This document shows positions 1 to 4,788 of a stretch of DNA of 6,893 bases, piece by piece. Below the pieces are notes generated by a model that was given only the letters and a program-made list of their open reading frames with translations, made no database searches and was not told the DNA's origin. The stretch is from the NCBI GenBank assembly GCA_947628765.1, contig CANRBD010000059.1, positions 1-6,893 on the forward strand, written 5' to 3'. Position numbers and translations under genes: made by a program. This DNA is from an uncultured Bacilli bacterium. Its GTDB lineage: Bacteria > Bacillota_I > Bacilli_A > RF39 > UBA660. Each line of letters opens with the position of its first letter. Positions within the stretch are counted from its first letter, which is position 1.

Positions 1-71
1 AAACGGCTAAATTGCGTGGTTGTGACATTGATAAGCCAAAGAACTTAGCCAAATCTGTAACTGTTGAATAA
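1..71 (+). CDS. glmS: Glutamine--fructose-6-phosphate aminotransferase, C-terminal end (partial)
   Basis: Only the last 22 codons and the TAA stop (69-71) are inside the window; the reading frame starts at base 3. The tail contains DIDKPKNLAKSVTVE, which matches the nearly invariant GlmS C-terminus (DxDxPRNLAKSVTVE in E. coli and Bacillus). This tail closes the second SIS (isomerase) domain. The family makes glucosamine-6-phosphate from fructose-6-phosphate and glutamine, the first step toward UDP-GlcNAc and peptidoglycan, in the cytosol. The glutaminase domain and any glmS ribozyme would lie upstream, outside the window. The stop codon overlaps the left arm of the terminator hairpin, so the transcript ends at once. 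Identification rests on the tail alone, but that tail is very characteristic. Confidence 0.9.
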   Translation, partial: TAKLRGCDIDKPKNLAKSVTVE

Positions 72-97
72 GGAAAGAATATTCTTTCCTTATTTTT
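70..97 (+). terminator. Rho-independent terminator of glmS
   Basis: A perfect 11-bp inverted repeat, AAGGAAAGAAT / ATTCTTTCCTT (70-80 and 81-91), is followed by A and five T (93-97). The arms abut, so the loop must form from the central AT pairs. The hairpin starts inside the glmS stop codon. Confidence 0.85.
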
Positions 98-151
98 GTT
101 GATTTTTATTTATAAGAAAAGTGCGTTAACAAGAGCAATGTGTAAATAAAT

Positions 152-176
152 TTCTAGGTAAAACCTAGAAGTTTTT
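152..176 (+). terminator. Second (backup) terminator hairpin upstream of the phospholipase-like gene
   Basis: TTCTAGGT (152-159) pairs with ACCTAGAA (163-170) around a three-A loop and is followed by G and five T (172-176). The 54 bases between this hairpin and the glmS terminator hold no ORF or clear promoter, so the simplest reading is a tandem terminator that insulates the next gene. It could also end a small RNA that I cannot delimit. Confidence 0.7.
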
Positions 177-197
177 ATATTAATATTTGTTAGTTTA

Positions 198-217
198 TGA
201 TATACTTTTATAGGAGA
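198..217 (+). promoter_or_regulatory. Probable extended -10 promoter and RBS of the phospholipase-like gene
   Basis: TGA-TATACT (198-206) is an extended -10 box with 5 of 6 matches to TATAAT. No good -35 lies 16-18 bp upstream (TATTAA at 178-183 is the spaced candidate). AGGAGA (212-217) is a good Shine-Dalgarno sequence 7 bases before the ATG at 225. If this -10 is used, the mRNA would start almost at the Shine-Dalgarno sequence, which makes the promoter call tentative. Confidence 0.4.
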
Positions 218-224
218 TGATATT

Positions 225-893
225 ATGCCTTCATGGCCTATTCACATTGCAGTGGCAAATAAAGTAAATGAAAAATTAAACCTTAATGATGATTTTATTT
301 TAGGTACTGTTTTACCTGATGTTTTAGATGGATATATTATAAAATCTTCAAATATTACAGATAAAAATTTAAGTCATTTTCGCATTAATCATAAAATAAG
401 TTTAGATTATTTTTTAGAAAAATATCATGATAAACTTAATAACCCGATTGTTTTAGGTTTTTTAGTACATCTAATCACTGATCAATTTTATAATAATTAT
501 ACTTTTCAAAAACACTTTTTAAATACGGATGAAGGTATGAAAATAATTTTAAATGATGGTAAAATAGTAAACAGAAGTCTCGAAACTTTGGAAATGAAGC
601 AATATGAGTATTGGAAGTATGGAAAAAAATTAGCTTTAGAAAATAAACTTGGACATAAAATTACATTTAACGATGAAACATTTATAAATTTAAAAACTTT
701 GTCGGAATTTACCTATGCGAAAGAAGATATTGAAAATACTACCGATTTTCTTAATAAATGGGTTGATAAAGAAATAGAAAGTTATGATTTACCTTATAAA
801 TTATATACTGAAAAAGAGCTCGATAAGTTATTTTCTGATTGTATTAAATTTACATTGGATTATTTAAATAAGTTAAAAAATGTTTATAAATAA
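225..893 (+). CDS. Zinc-dependent phospholipase C-like family protein (222 aa)
   Basis: The protein resembles bacterial proteins built on the zinc-dependent phospholipase C/S1-P1 nuclease helical fold (Pfam Zn_dep_PLPC type). The N-terminus MPSWPIHIAVANKV carries an early His (H7). An ILGTVLPD block gives D32, followed by H51 and H56. The signature GFLVHLITDQFYN supplies H82 and D86 in an HxxxD arrangement. These are plausible metal ligands, inferred from the family pattern. There is no signal peptide or membrane segment, so unlike secreted clostridial alpha-toxin it is probably cytosolic, and its substrate is unknown. The start is set by AGGAGA 7 bases upstream. The gene stands alone, with terminators on both sides. 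Membership in the fold family is fairly firm; lipase activity is not shown. The C-terminal half (after about residue 100) is Lys/Glu-rich and carries no motif I recognise. Confidence 0.75.
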   Translation: MPSWPIHIAVANKVNEKLNLNDDFILGTVLPDVLDGYIIKSSNITDKNLSHFRINHKISLDYFLEKYHDKLNNPIVLGFLVHLITDQFYNNYTFQKHFLNTDEGMKIILNDGKIVNRSLETLEMKQYEYWKYGKKLALENKLGHKITFNDETFINLKTLSEFTYAKEDIENTTDFLNKWVDKEIESYDLPYKLYTEKELDKLFSDCIKFTLDYLNKLKNVYK

Positions 894-896
894 CAA

Positions 897-924
897 GCAT
901 GCAAAAATGCATGCGTTTTATTTT
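897..924 (+). terminator. Rho-independent terminator of the phospholipase-like gene
   Basis: GCATGCA (897-903) pairs with TGCATGC (908-914) around an AAAA loop. It is followed by GTTTTATTTT (915-924), and the hairpin begins 3 bases after the stop codon. It lies next to the oppositely oriented terminator of rpmA, so the two genes converge on a double terminator. Confidence 0.85.
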
Positions 925-926
925 AC

Positions 927-950
927 AAAAAAAAGAGAAATTAATCTCTT
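927..950 (-). terminator. Terminator of the rplU-prp-rpmA operon
   Basis: Read on the minus strand, a 6-bp stem (950-945 with 938-933) closes a 6-base loop and runs straight into eight U residues (934-927). The stem overlaps the rpmA stop codon (949-951). It is a short, A/U-rich stem but has a very good U-tract. Confidence 0.75.
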
Positions 951-1233
951 ATCTTGGATAAACACTAACTTGTTTTCTATCTCTACCTAATCTTTCAAAT
1001 TTAACAATTCCATCGATTTTGGCGAAAACAGTATCATCTTTACCGATACCAACATTTGTACCAGGATATATTCTAGTTCCTCTTTGTCTATAAAGAATAG
1101 AACCACCAGTAACAAACTCGCCATCGGCCGCTTTAGCGCCTAATCTTTTTGATTCTGAATCACGTCCATTTTTAGTGGAACCCTGTCCTTTTTTATGGGC
1201 GAATAATTGTATATCCAATCTAAACCATGACAT
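949..1233 (-). CDS. rpmA: Large ribosomal subunit protein bL27 (precursor)
   Basis: bL27 sits near the peptidyl-transferase centre of the 50S subunit, where its N-terminal tail reaches the tRNA 3' ends. The body is canonical: HKKGQGSTKNGRDSESKRLG, then VTGGSILYRQRGTRIYPG, and a KFERLGRD block near the C-terminus. Residues 1-12 (MSWFRLDIQLFA) form the Bacillota-type extension that Prp removes, cutting between A12 and H13 to expose the functional tail. At 94 residues the length is normal for a precursor. The start is fixed by AGGAGGTG in the last codons of prp, 7 bases before the ATG. It is the third gene of rplU-prp-rpmA, separated from prp by 3 bases. spo0B and obg, which follow in B. subtilis, are absent here; a terminator and a convergent gene follow instead. 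Confidence 0.98.
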   Translation of the reverse strand: MSWFRLDIQLFAHKKGQGSTKNGRDSESKRLGAKAADGEFVTGGSILYRQRGTRIYPGTNVGIGKDDTVFAKIDGIVKFERLGRDRKQVSVYPR

Positions 1234-1236
1234 GGC

Positions 1237-1533
1237 TTACACCTCCTCATTTATTTTTATATTCTTTTGATAATCTTGCTCTAAATCTTTTAACAATTTT
1301 ACCATATTAGTAATAAGTTTATTGGTCGTTTCACTTTCGTTAACAATATTAATGTTTATATACCCTTCTTTATTTTCATATTTTATGGCATCTTTATCAA
1401 AACTTAATATCGCATTAATCGTGGTTATGACAATGGAACTTACAGCTGCACACACGATATCTTTACCATAATCGTCATACATCGCATGGCCCTTTATCTC
1501 GATATGGTTTTTTCGAATATTGATTTTAATCAT
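1237..1533 (-). CDS. prp: Ribosomal-processing cysteine protease Prp
   Basis: Prp (B. subtilis YsxB family) is the cysteine protease that removes the N-terminal extension of L27 during ribosome assembly. The diagnostic catalytic motifs are visible: GHA with H16, and DIVCAAVS with C28. Between them lies the Tyr/Gly-rich stretch MYDDYGKD, part of the loop that gates the site. At 98 residues it is slightly shorter than typical members of about 105-112. It lies between rplU and rpmA, the usual order, so enzyme and substrate are made together. The rplU stop and the prp ATG overlap in TAATG (1535-1531), and no Shine-Dalgarno sequence precedes this ATG, so prp is probably translated by reinitiation after rplU, which would keep it less abundant than L21 and L27. 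Confidence 0.95.
   Translation of the reverse strand: MIKINIRKNHIEIKGHAMYDDYGKDIVCAAVSSIVITTINAILSFDKDAIKYENKEGYININIVNESETTNKLITNMVKLLKDLEQDYQKNIKINEEV
1240..1247 (-). promoter_or_regulatory. rpmA ribosome binding site embedded in the end of prp
   Basis: The last three codons of prp (GAG GAG GTG, encoding EEV) double as the strong Shine-Dalgarno sequence AGGAGGTG, followed by the TAA stop and the rpmA ATG at 1233. The site decides the L27 start and keeps the prepeptide in the protein. Confidence 0.85.
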
Positions 1534-1835
1534 TATTTGGTACTAATTTTTGTAATTTCAACCTTTGTATATGGTTGACGATGACCTTGAGTACGACGAT
1601 ATTTTTTCTTGGCTCTAAATTTGAAAATAGTAATTTTCTTGGCTTTGCCATGTTTTACTATTTTACCTTGAACAGAAGCACCTTTAACGTAAGGATTACC
1701 ACTCTTACCATCGACCATTAATACTTTATCGAAAGTAACTGCACTGCCTTCAGCGCCATCTAGTTTTTCAACATATAAGATTGCGCCTTCGCTAACATAA
1801 TATTGTTTTCCTCCGGTTTCAATAACAGCTTTCAT
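1533..1835 (-). CDS. rplU: Large ribosomal subunit protein bL21
   Basis: bL21 binds 23S rRNA domain I and is an early assembly protein of the 50S subunit. The N-terminus MKAVIETGGKQYYVSEG is the family signature (MYAIIxTGGKQYxVxEG). The KFRAKKKYRRTQGHRQPYT block near the C-terminus is the conserved basic rRNA-binding segment. I place the start at the ATG at 1835 (100 residues), not the in-frame TTG at 1841. AAAGGAGG ends at 1843, which is 1 base from the TTG but 7 bases from the ATG, and the resulting N-terminus matches the family. It is the first gene of the rplU-prp-rpmA operon, driven by the promoter at 1941-1969 and preceded by a structured leader of about 95 bases. Its stop overlaps the prp start. 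Confidence 0.97.
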   Translation of the reverse strand: MKAVIETGGKQYYVSEGAILYVEKLDGAEGSAVTFDKVLMVDGKSGNPYVKGASVQGKIVKHGKAKKITIFKFRAKKKYRRTQGHRQPYTKVEITKISTK

Positions 1836-1841
1836 TTTCAA

Positions 1842-1934
1842 ACCTCCTTTAATAATCTAAGACTCGCCATGAAGGTAACTATTTCTAGTTTTTTTAACCT
1901 TTTTTGTGCGGTTGTAGAGTGAGGCTCTACACAA
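1842..1934 (-). promoter_or_regulatory. Structured rplU leader (candidate L21 leader RNA)
   Basis: From the predicted transcription start (about 1934) to the Shine-Dalgarno sequence, the leader can form two hairpins. One is GTAGAG-CCTCA-CTCTAC (1930-1914). The second is AACTA-GAAA-TAGTT (1890-1877) with a GNRA tetraloop, and GGT and ACC further clamp its base across a bulge. Ribosomal protein operons starting with rplU in Bacillota often carry an autoregulatory L21 leader, so this position fits. I could not match the structure to the Rfam model from memory; the regulatory role is inferred. Confidence 0.5.
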
Positions 1935-1940
1935 TAATGA

Positions 1941-1969
1941 ATTTTATCATATTTTCCTTTTAAAGTCAA
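1941..1969 (-). promoter_or_regulatory. Strong sigma-A promoter of rplU-prp-rpmA, overlapping the spoIVFB stop
   Basis: On the minus strand TTGACT (1969-1964), a 17-bp spacer and TAAAAT (1946-1941) form a near-consensus promoter with an extended -10 TGA (1949-1947). That TGA is the spoIVFB stop codon, and the -35 lies in the last spoIVFB codons. The ribosomal genes therefore have their own start even if the spoIVF transcript also reads through. Confidence 0.85.
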
Positions 1970-2630
1970 ACCTTTTCTTTAGAATTTCTTTCTCTGTACA
2001 GTATTTTCCATTTTTATAAAAAATATGATTATAATCTCTTTTCATGTCATTTATATTTTTAATTACTTTCCTTTTTTTAAAATTAAACTTATTTTGATAA
2101 CGTTCTAATAAAAAAACATTAAATAAATTATTGTGATTTTTATATTCTTCAAAGACTTTTATGGCCACAAAAACCAGAATTAAAATAAAAATTAAACTTA
2201 TTTTCACTTTAAATATTATGAAAAGTATGGTTAAAAATGATATATAGATCGTTATTAAATGGCTTTTTTTAAAACTTGTGATTTTATTTAAAAAAATATT
2301 TAATAATTTAGAGCCATCTAAGGGATATATTGGCAGCAAATTAAAAAATAAAATTAAATTACTATAGGCTAAAAGATCATGATTATAATTTATATTTAGT
2401 AAAATAAAGACAAAAAATATTTGAATAAGTGGACCCATGATTAAAATTATAAATTCTTCTTTTAAAGGCCGATTTATTTTTTCATGAAACATTGTTAAAG
2501 CGCCAAACGGCAGTAGATATACTTTTTCAATCTGCCATTTATAAAATAAAGCGGCTAAAATGTGTCCTAATTCATGAACTAAGATGATGATAGTGAAAAT
2601 AAAAAAGCCTTTAAAATTGCCAGTTATCAT
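1947..2630 (-). CDS. spoIVFB: SpoIVFB-type M50 intramembrane metalloprotease (pro-sigma-K processing)
   Basis: SpoIVFB is the site-2-type protease of the forespore outer membrane that cleaves pro-sigma-K. Visible motifs are HELGH (residues 19-23; zinc ligands H19 and H23, catalytic E20), VYLLPFGAL followed by NRPLKEEF, and NLLPIYPLDGSK with the third zinc ligand in PLDG. Several hydrophobic helices fill residues 1-155, followed by FEEY and FLLERY, both also found in B. subtilis SpoIVFB. The C-terminal tail is a shortened version of the ATP-sensing CBS region; the protein is about 227 residues against 288 in B. subtilis. The ATG at 2630 has no Shine-Dalgarno sequence and truncates the first membrane segment: the frame stays open to 2687 and encodes further family-like sequence including KIH, but without ATG, GTG or TTG. 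The true start may be non-canonical. It follows spoIVFA directly. Confidence 0.92.
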   Translation of the reverse strand: MITGNFKGFFIFTIIILVHELGHILAALFYKWQIEKVYLLPFGALTMFHEKINRPLKEEFIILIMGPLIQIFFVFILLNINYNHDLLAYSNLILFFNLLPIYPLDGSKLLNIFLNKITSFKKSHLITIYISFLTILFIIFKVKISLIFILILVFVAIKVFEEYKNHNNLFNVFLLERYQNKFNFKKRKVIKNINDMKRDYNHIFYKNGKYCTEKEILKKRFDFKRKI

Positions 2631-2687
2631 GCATATAAAGGCTGTTATATAATAAAATAAATGAATTTTAAATATATTTTTTATAGT
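2631..2687 (-). other. In-frame upstream extension of spoIVFB without a standard start codon
   Basis: Reading in the spoIVFB frame upstream of 2630, there is no stop until TAG at 2690-2688. The 19 codons include FKIHLFYYITAFIC, which aligns with the KIHVHPFLWIIAALG start region of B. subtilis SpoIVFB as I recall it. Candidate initiators are ATA at 2684 (AAAGG ends 9 bases upstream), ATA at 2675, and ATT at 2666, which lies just after the spoIVFA stop. The extension overlaps the last 7 codons (stop included) of spoIVFA. Confidence 0.6.
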
Positions 2688-3234
2688 CTAAGGCCTTTCC
2701 GTCTTTAGTAAATACTAAATATAAAGTTTTATCTTTAGCTTCCCCTACGATATCCCCTTGTTTAACGTAATCATATAAACTCATATTGACGTTTTCTAAA
2801 TTTGCATACCAAACTTCGATATTGTCAGGTCTTTGAATAACGATAGTATTTCCGTAACCTTCTTTTTCGCCAGCAAAAACGACTAAACCACTATCCATAA
2901 CGGGTACGGCATATTTTTCTTTAACGGTTAATTGAACACCATCTTTGTATTTTTGGGTTTTCGAATATTCTAGTTTTGTCGCGGCAACGGTAGTTGTACT
3001 TTTTGTATTATCGGATAAAGGCAAAGATGAGCCAAAGAATTTTTTATAAATTTCATTTATCGAGGCAAAATTTAAGTTACTATTGAAAACCTTTTCTTTA
3101 ATAAAATTACGTAAATTAGCATTACCTTTTAAAACAATTAGCGACACTAGTACTAAAATCACTAAGACTAAAAACCTACTGAAATATCTGGATATACGTG
3201 ATGGTTTCACTTTTGTTTTAGCTTTTTTTGCCAT
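2668..3234 (-). CDS. spoIVFA: SpoIVFA-like membrane protein with degenerate LytM (M23) domain
   Basis: SpoIVFA holds and inhibits SpoIVFB in the sporulation checkpoint complex until it is cleaved by SpoIVB/CtpB. The layout fits: a basic cytosolic tail (1-20, Lys/Arg-rich), one membrane helix (about 21-36), a linker with a Ser/Thr-rich patch near residues 74-86, and a LytM-like domain at about 109-180 (YAVPVMDSGLVVFAG, GYGNTIVIQRP, VKQGDIVGEA). The zinc ligands of active M23 peptidases are missing: the YxHL motif reads YANL, and the HLHFE position reads LYLVF. It is therefore a non-catalytic domain, as expected for SpoIVFA. At 188 residues it is shorter than the B. subtilis protein of about 264. 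The start is backed by AGGTGA 4 bases before the ATG. Its place directly before spoIVFB and rplU is the strongest argument for the name. Confidence 0.88.
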   Translation of the reverse strand: MAKKAKTKVKPSRISRYFSRFLVLVILVLVSLIVLKGNANLRNFIKEKVFNSNLNFASINEIYKKFFGSSLPLSDNTKSTTTVAATKLEYSKTQKYKDGVQLTVKEKYAVPVMDSGLVVFAGEKEGYGNTIVIQRPDNIEVWYANLENVNMSLYDYVKQGDIVGEAKDKTLYLVFTKDGKALDYKKYI

Positions 3235-3249
3235 ATAATCACCTAATCA

Positions 3250-3279
3250 ATTATATGCAGCTTGTCTATAATTATTCAA
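3250..3279 (-). promoter_or_regulatory. Promoter of spoIVFA-spoIVFB, sigma-A- or sigma-E-like
   Basis: On the minus strand TTGAAT (3279-3274) and TATAAT (3255-3250), 18 bp apart, read as a sigma-A promoter. The same -10 in its context, CATATAAT (3257-3250), also resembles the sigma-E -10 CATACANT, with an ATA 15 bp upstream. spoIVF is sigma-E-controlled in B. subtilis, so both readings are kept. The -35 overlaps the end of the preceding oxidoreductase gene. Confidence 0.45.
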
Positions 3280-4720
3280 TTTTTATGTCGAAGACACTTG
3301 GACCTTCGATCAAATTACCATCGATATCAAATCTGGAACCATGACATGGACAGTCCCAAGTTTTGGTACTATTATTAAAAATAAGTGAACATTTTAAATG
3401 CGGACAGATATTACTGACAACGTGCTTTTTTCCATTTTCATCGACATAAACGCCACACGATTTACCATCTATTTTGGTAACATATGAGTGGTTATAAAAT
3501 GGTTTATTTTTTGATAATTTTGTACCGATATAAGTTTTACCAATCATAAAATTATTAGTAATAAAATTAAGCGTTTTTTCTAAAGATGGCTTACGATCTA
3601 TTCTAAAAAGATTTTCACATTTATTTTCTTGACCACAAACTAAATCAGCTAAAATTGTGCCGGCTAACACACCATTAGTCATGCCCCATTTATTAAAAGC
3701 CATAGCGATTAATAAATTAGGGTCTTTTTTGTTTAAAAAGCCAATCATTGGTAAATAATCATGGGCGGTAAGGTCATGAGTTTGCCATACCATTTGCGGT
3801 TTAACATTAAAATGTTTATTAAAAAAATTTATAAGTTTATCCTCTTCTTTTTGATAATCTAAATTATTATATAAAGGATGTGAATAACCACCGACGATAA
3901 TATTATTTTTATAAAATCTTATGGAATAGGTTTCCTTATCAATATTGATGGCATTCCAATTTTGATTTTTATAAGGTGCGGATAAAGCATATGATTTTTC
4001 GAGAGATAATTTTAACGGCATAAGGCCTGGGATTACAAAAAATGGATAATGAGTACAGATGATTAATTTTTTAGTTTTTATGTGACCATTTTTAGTATTG
4101 ATGATGTAACCATCATTAGTTTTATCTAAATCTATGGCGGTAGTATTTTCATATATTTTAACGCCAGATTGGCTTATGATATCTTTTAATTTATTTATAT
4201 ATTTAAGAGGATTAAAAACATAAGTATCTTTGACTTTAATGGCTGAAATTGAAGGAATATTAATTGGTAATTTAGTTTCTTCAAAAGGTACTTTTGCTCT
4301 TTTTAAGAAAGATTTTTGTTTATCTAAGTTTTCTTTATTCTCGTAAGTAAATAAATAAGAATCGTTTGGACTTAAATCGCAATCAATTTTATATTTACTA
4401 ATAATATCTTTAATATGGTTAATGGCTTCTTTTTGAGAATTTAAATAATTTAAAGCCACTTTAAAACCGTGAACATTTTCAATGTCCGTATAAACAGTAC
4501 TTTGAAGATAAGTAAGTTTACCGGTTGTGTGGGAGGTTACGCCATAACCGATTTTTCCTTTATCGATTAAGACGACGTCTTTTTCATCTTTAAGCTCGAA
4601 AGCTGTACTGATTCCAGCTATACCACCACCGATTATTAAAATTTTGCATTCGATATCGTTTTTAAGTGATGAATATGTTTCAGTTTTTAAATTTTCCATC
4701 CAGATAGACTTTTCTTTCAT
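3272..4720 (-). CDS. FAD-dependent oxidoreductase with C-terminal Rieske [2Fe-2S] domain (YhfW-like)
   Basis: This is a cytosolic flavoprotein fused to a Rieske cluster. Residues about 25-365 form a DAO-type FAD domain: the dinucleotide motif ILIIGGGIAG (28-36 region), LIDKGKIGYGVTSHTTGKLT (51-70), and LPMIG with NKWGMTNGVLAG (323-354), where the family closes the FAD site. Residues about 405-482 form the Rieske domain: CPH (C439, H441) and CPCH (C457, H460) bind the cluster, and C444 and C459 can make the disulfide typical of Rieske proteins. The architecture matches B. subtilis YhfW (about 509 aa; here 482). The substrate is unknown; D-amino-acid or amine oxidation is the family default but is not shown. 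The start is set by AGAGGTGA 6 bases before the ATG. It lies 37 bases before spoIVFA with no terminator between, so read-through is possible. Confidence 0.9.
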   Translation of the reverse strand: MKEKSIWMENLKTETYSSLKNDIECKILIIGGGIAGISTAFELKDEKDVVLIDKGKIGYGVTSHTTGKLTYLQSTVYTDIENVHGFKVALNYLNSQKEAINHIKDIISKYKIDCDLSPNDSYLFTYENKENLDKQKSFLKRAKVPFEETKLPINIPSISAIKVKDTYVFNPLKYINKLKDIISQSGVKIYENTTAIDLDKTNDGYIINTKNGHIKTKKLIICTHYPFFVIPGLMPLKLSLEKSYALSAPYKNQNWNAINIDKETYSIRFYKNNIIVGGYSHPLYNNLDYQKEEDKLINFFNKHFNVKPQMVWQTHDLTAHDYLPMIGFLNKKDPNLLIAMAFNKWGMTNGVLAGTILADLVCGQENKCENLFRIDRKPSLEKTLNFITNNFMIGKTYIGTKLSKNKPFYNHSYVTKIDGKSCGVYVDENGKKHVVSNICPHLKCSLIFNNSTKTWDCPCHGSRFDIDGNLIEGPSVFDIKIE

Positions 4721-4740
4721 TGTTTCACCTCTAAATAATT

Positions 4741-4768
4741 ATGATAAAAAACATTTTATTTTATACAA
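4741..4768 (-). promoter_or_regulatory. Candidate promoter of the FAD-Rieske oxidoreductase gene
   Basis: On the minus strand TTGTAT (4768-4763) and TATCAT (4746-4741) lie 16 bp apart. The -35 overlaps the U-tract of the gpmA terminator. The Shine-Dalgarno sequence AGAGGTGA (4733-4726) is just 7 bases downstream of the -10, so the leader would be very short. Moderate match only. Confidence 0.4.
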
Positions 4769-4788
4769 AAACCATGCTTGGCATGGTT
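4767..4788 (-). terminator. Terminator of the cupin-gpmA operon
   Basis: On the minus strand, AACCATGC (4788-4781 region) pairs with GCATGGTT around a CAA loop and is followed by Us (4771-4767). The stem overlaps the gpmA stop codon (4787-4789). This separates gpmA from the downstream oxidoreductase gene. Confidence 0.85.

Noticed and set aside
1836..1841. TTG at 1841 as start of rplU, adding two residues
   Set aside because: The Shine-Dalgarno sequence would be 1 base from it; the ATG at 1835 has proper spacing and gives the family N-terminus.
2668..3234. spoIVFA product as an active M23 peptidoglycan hydrolase
   Set aside because: The zinc-ligand positions are replaced (YANL, LYLVF), and the neighbour is spoIVFB.
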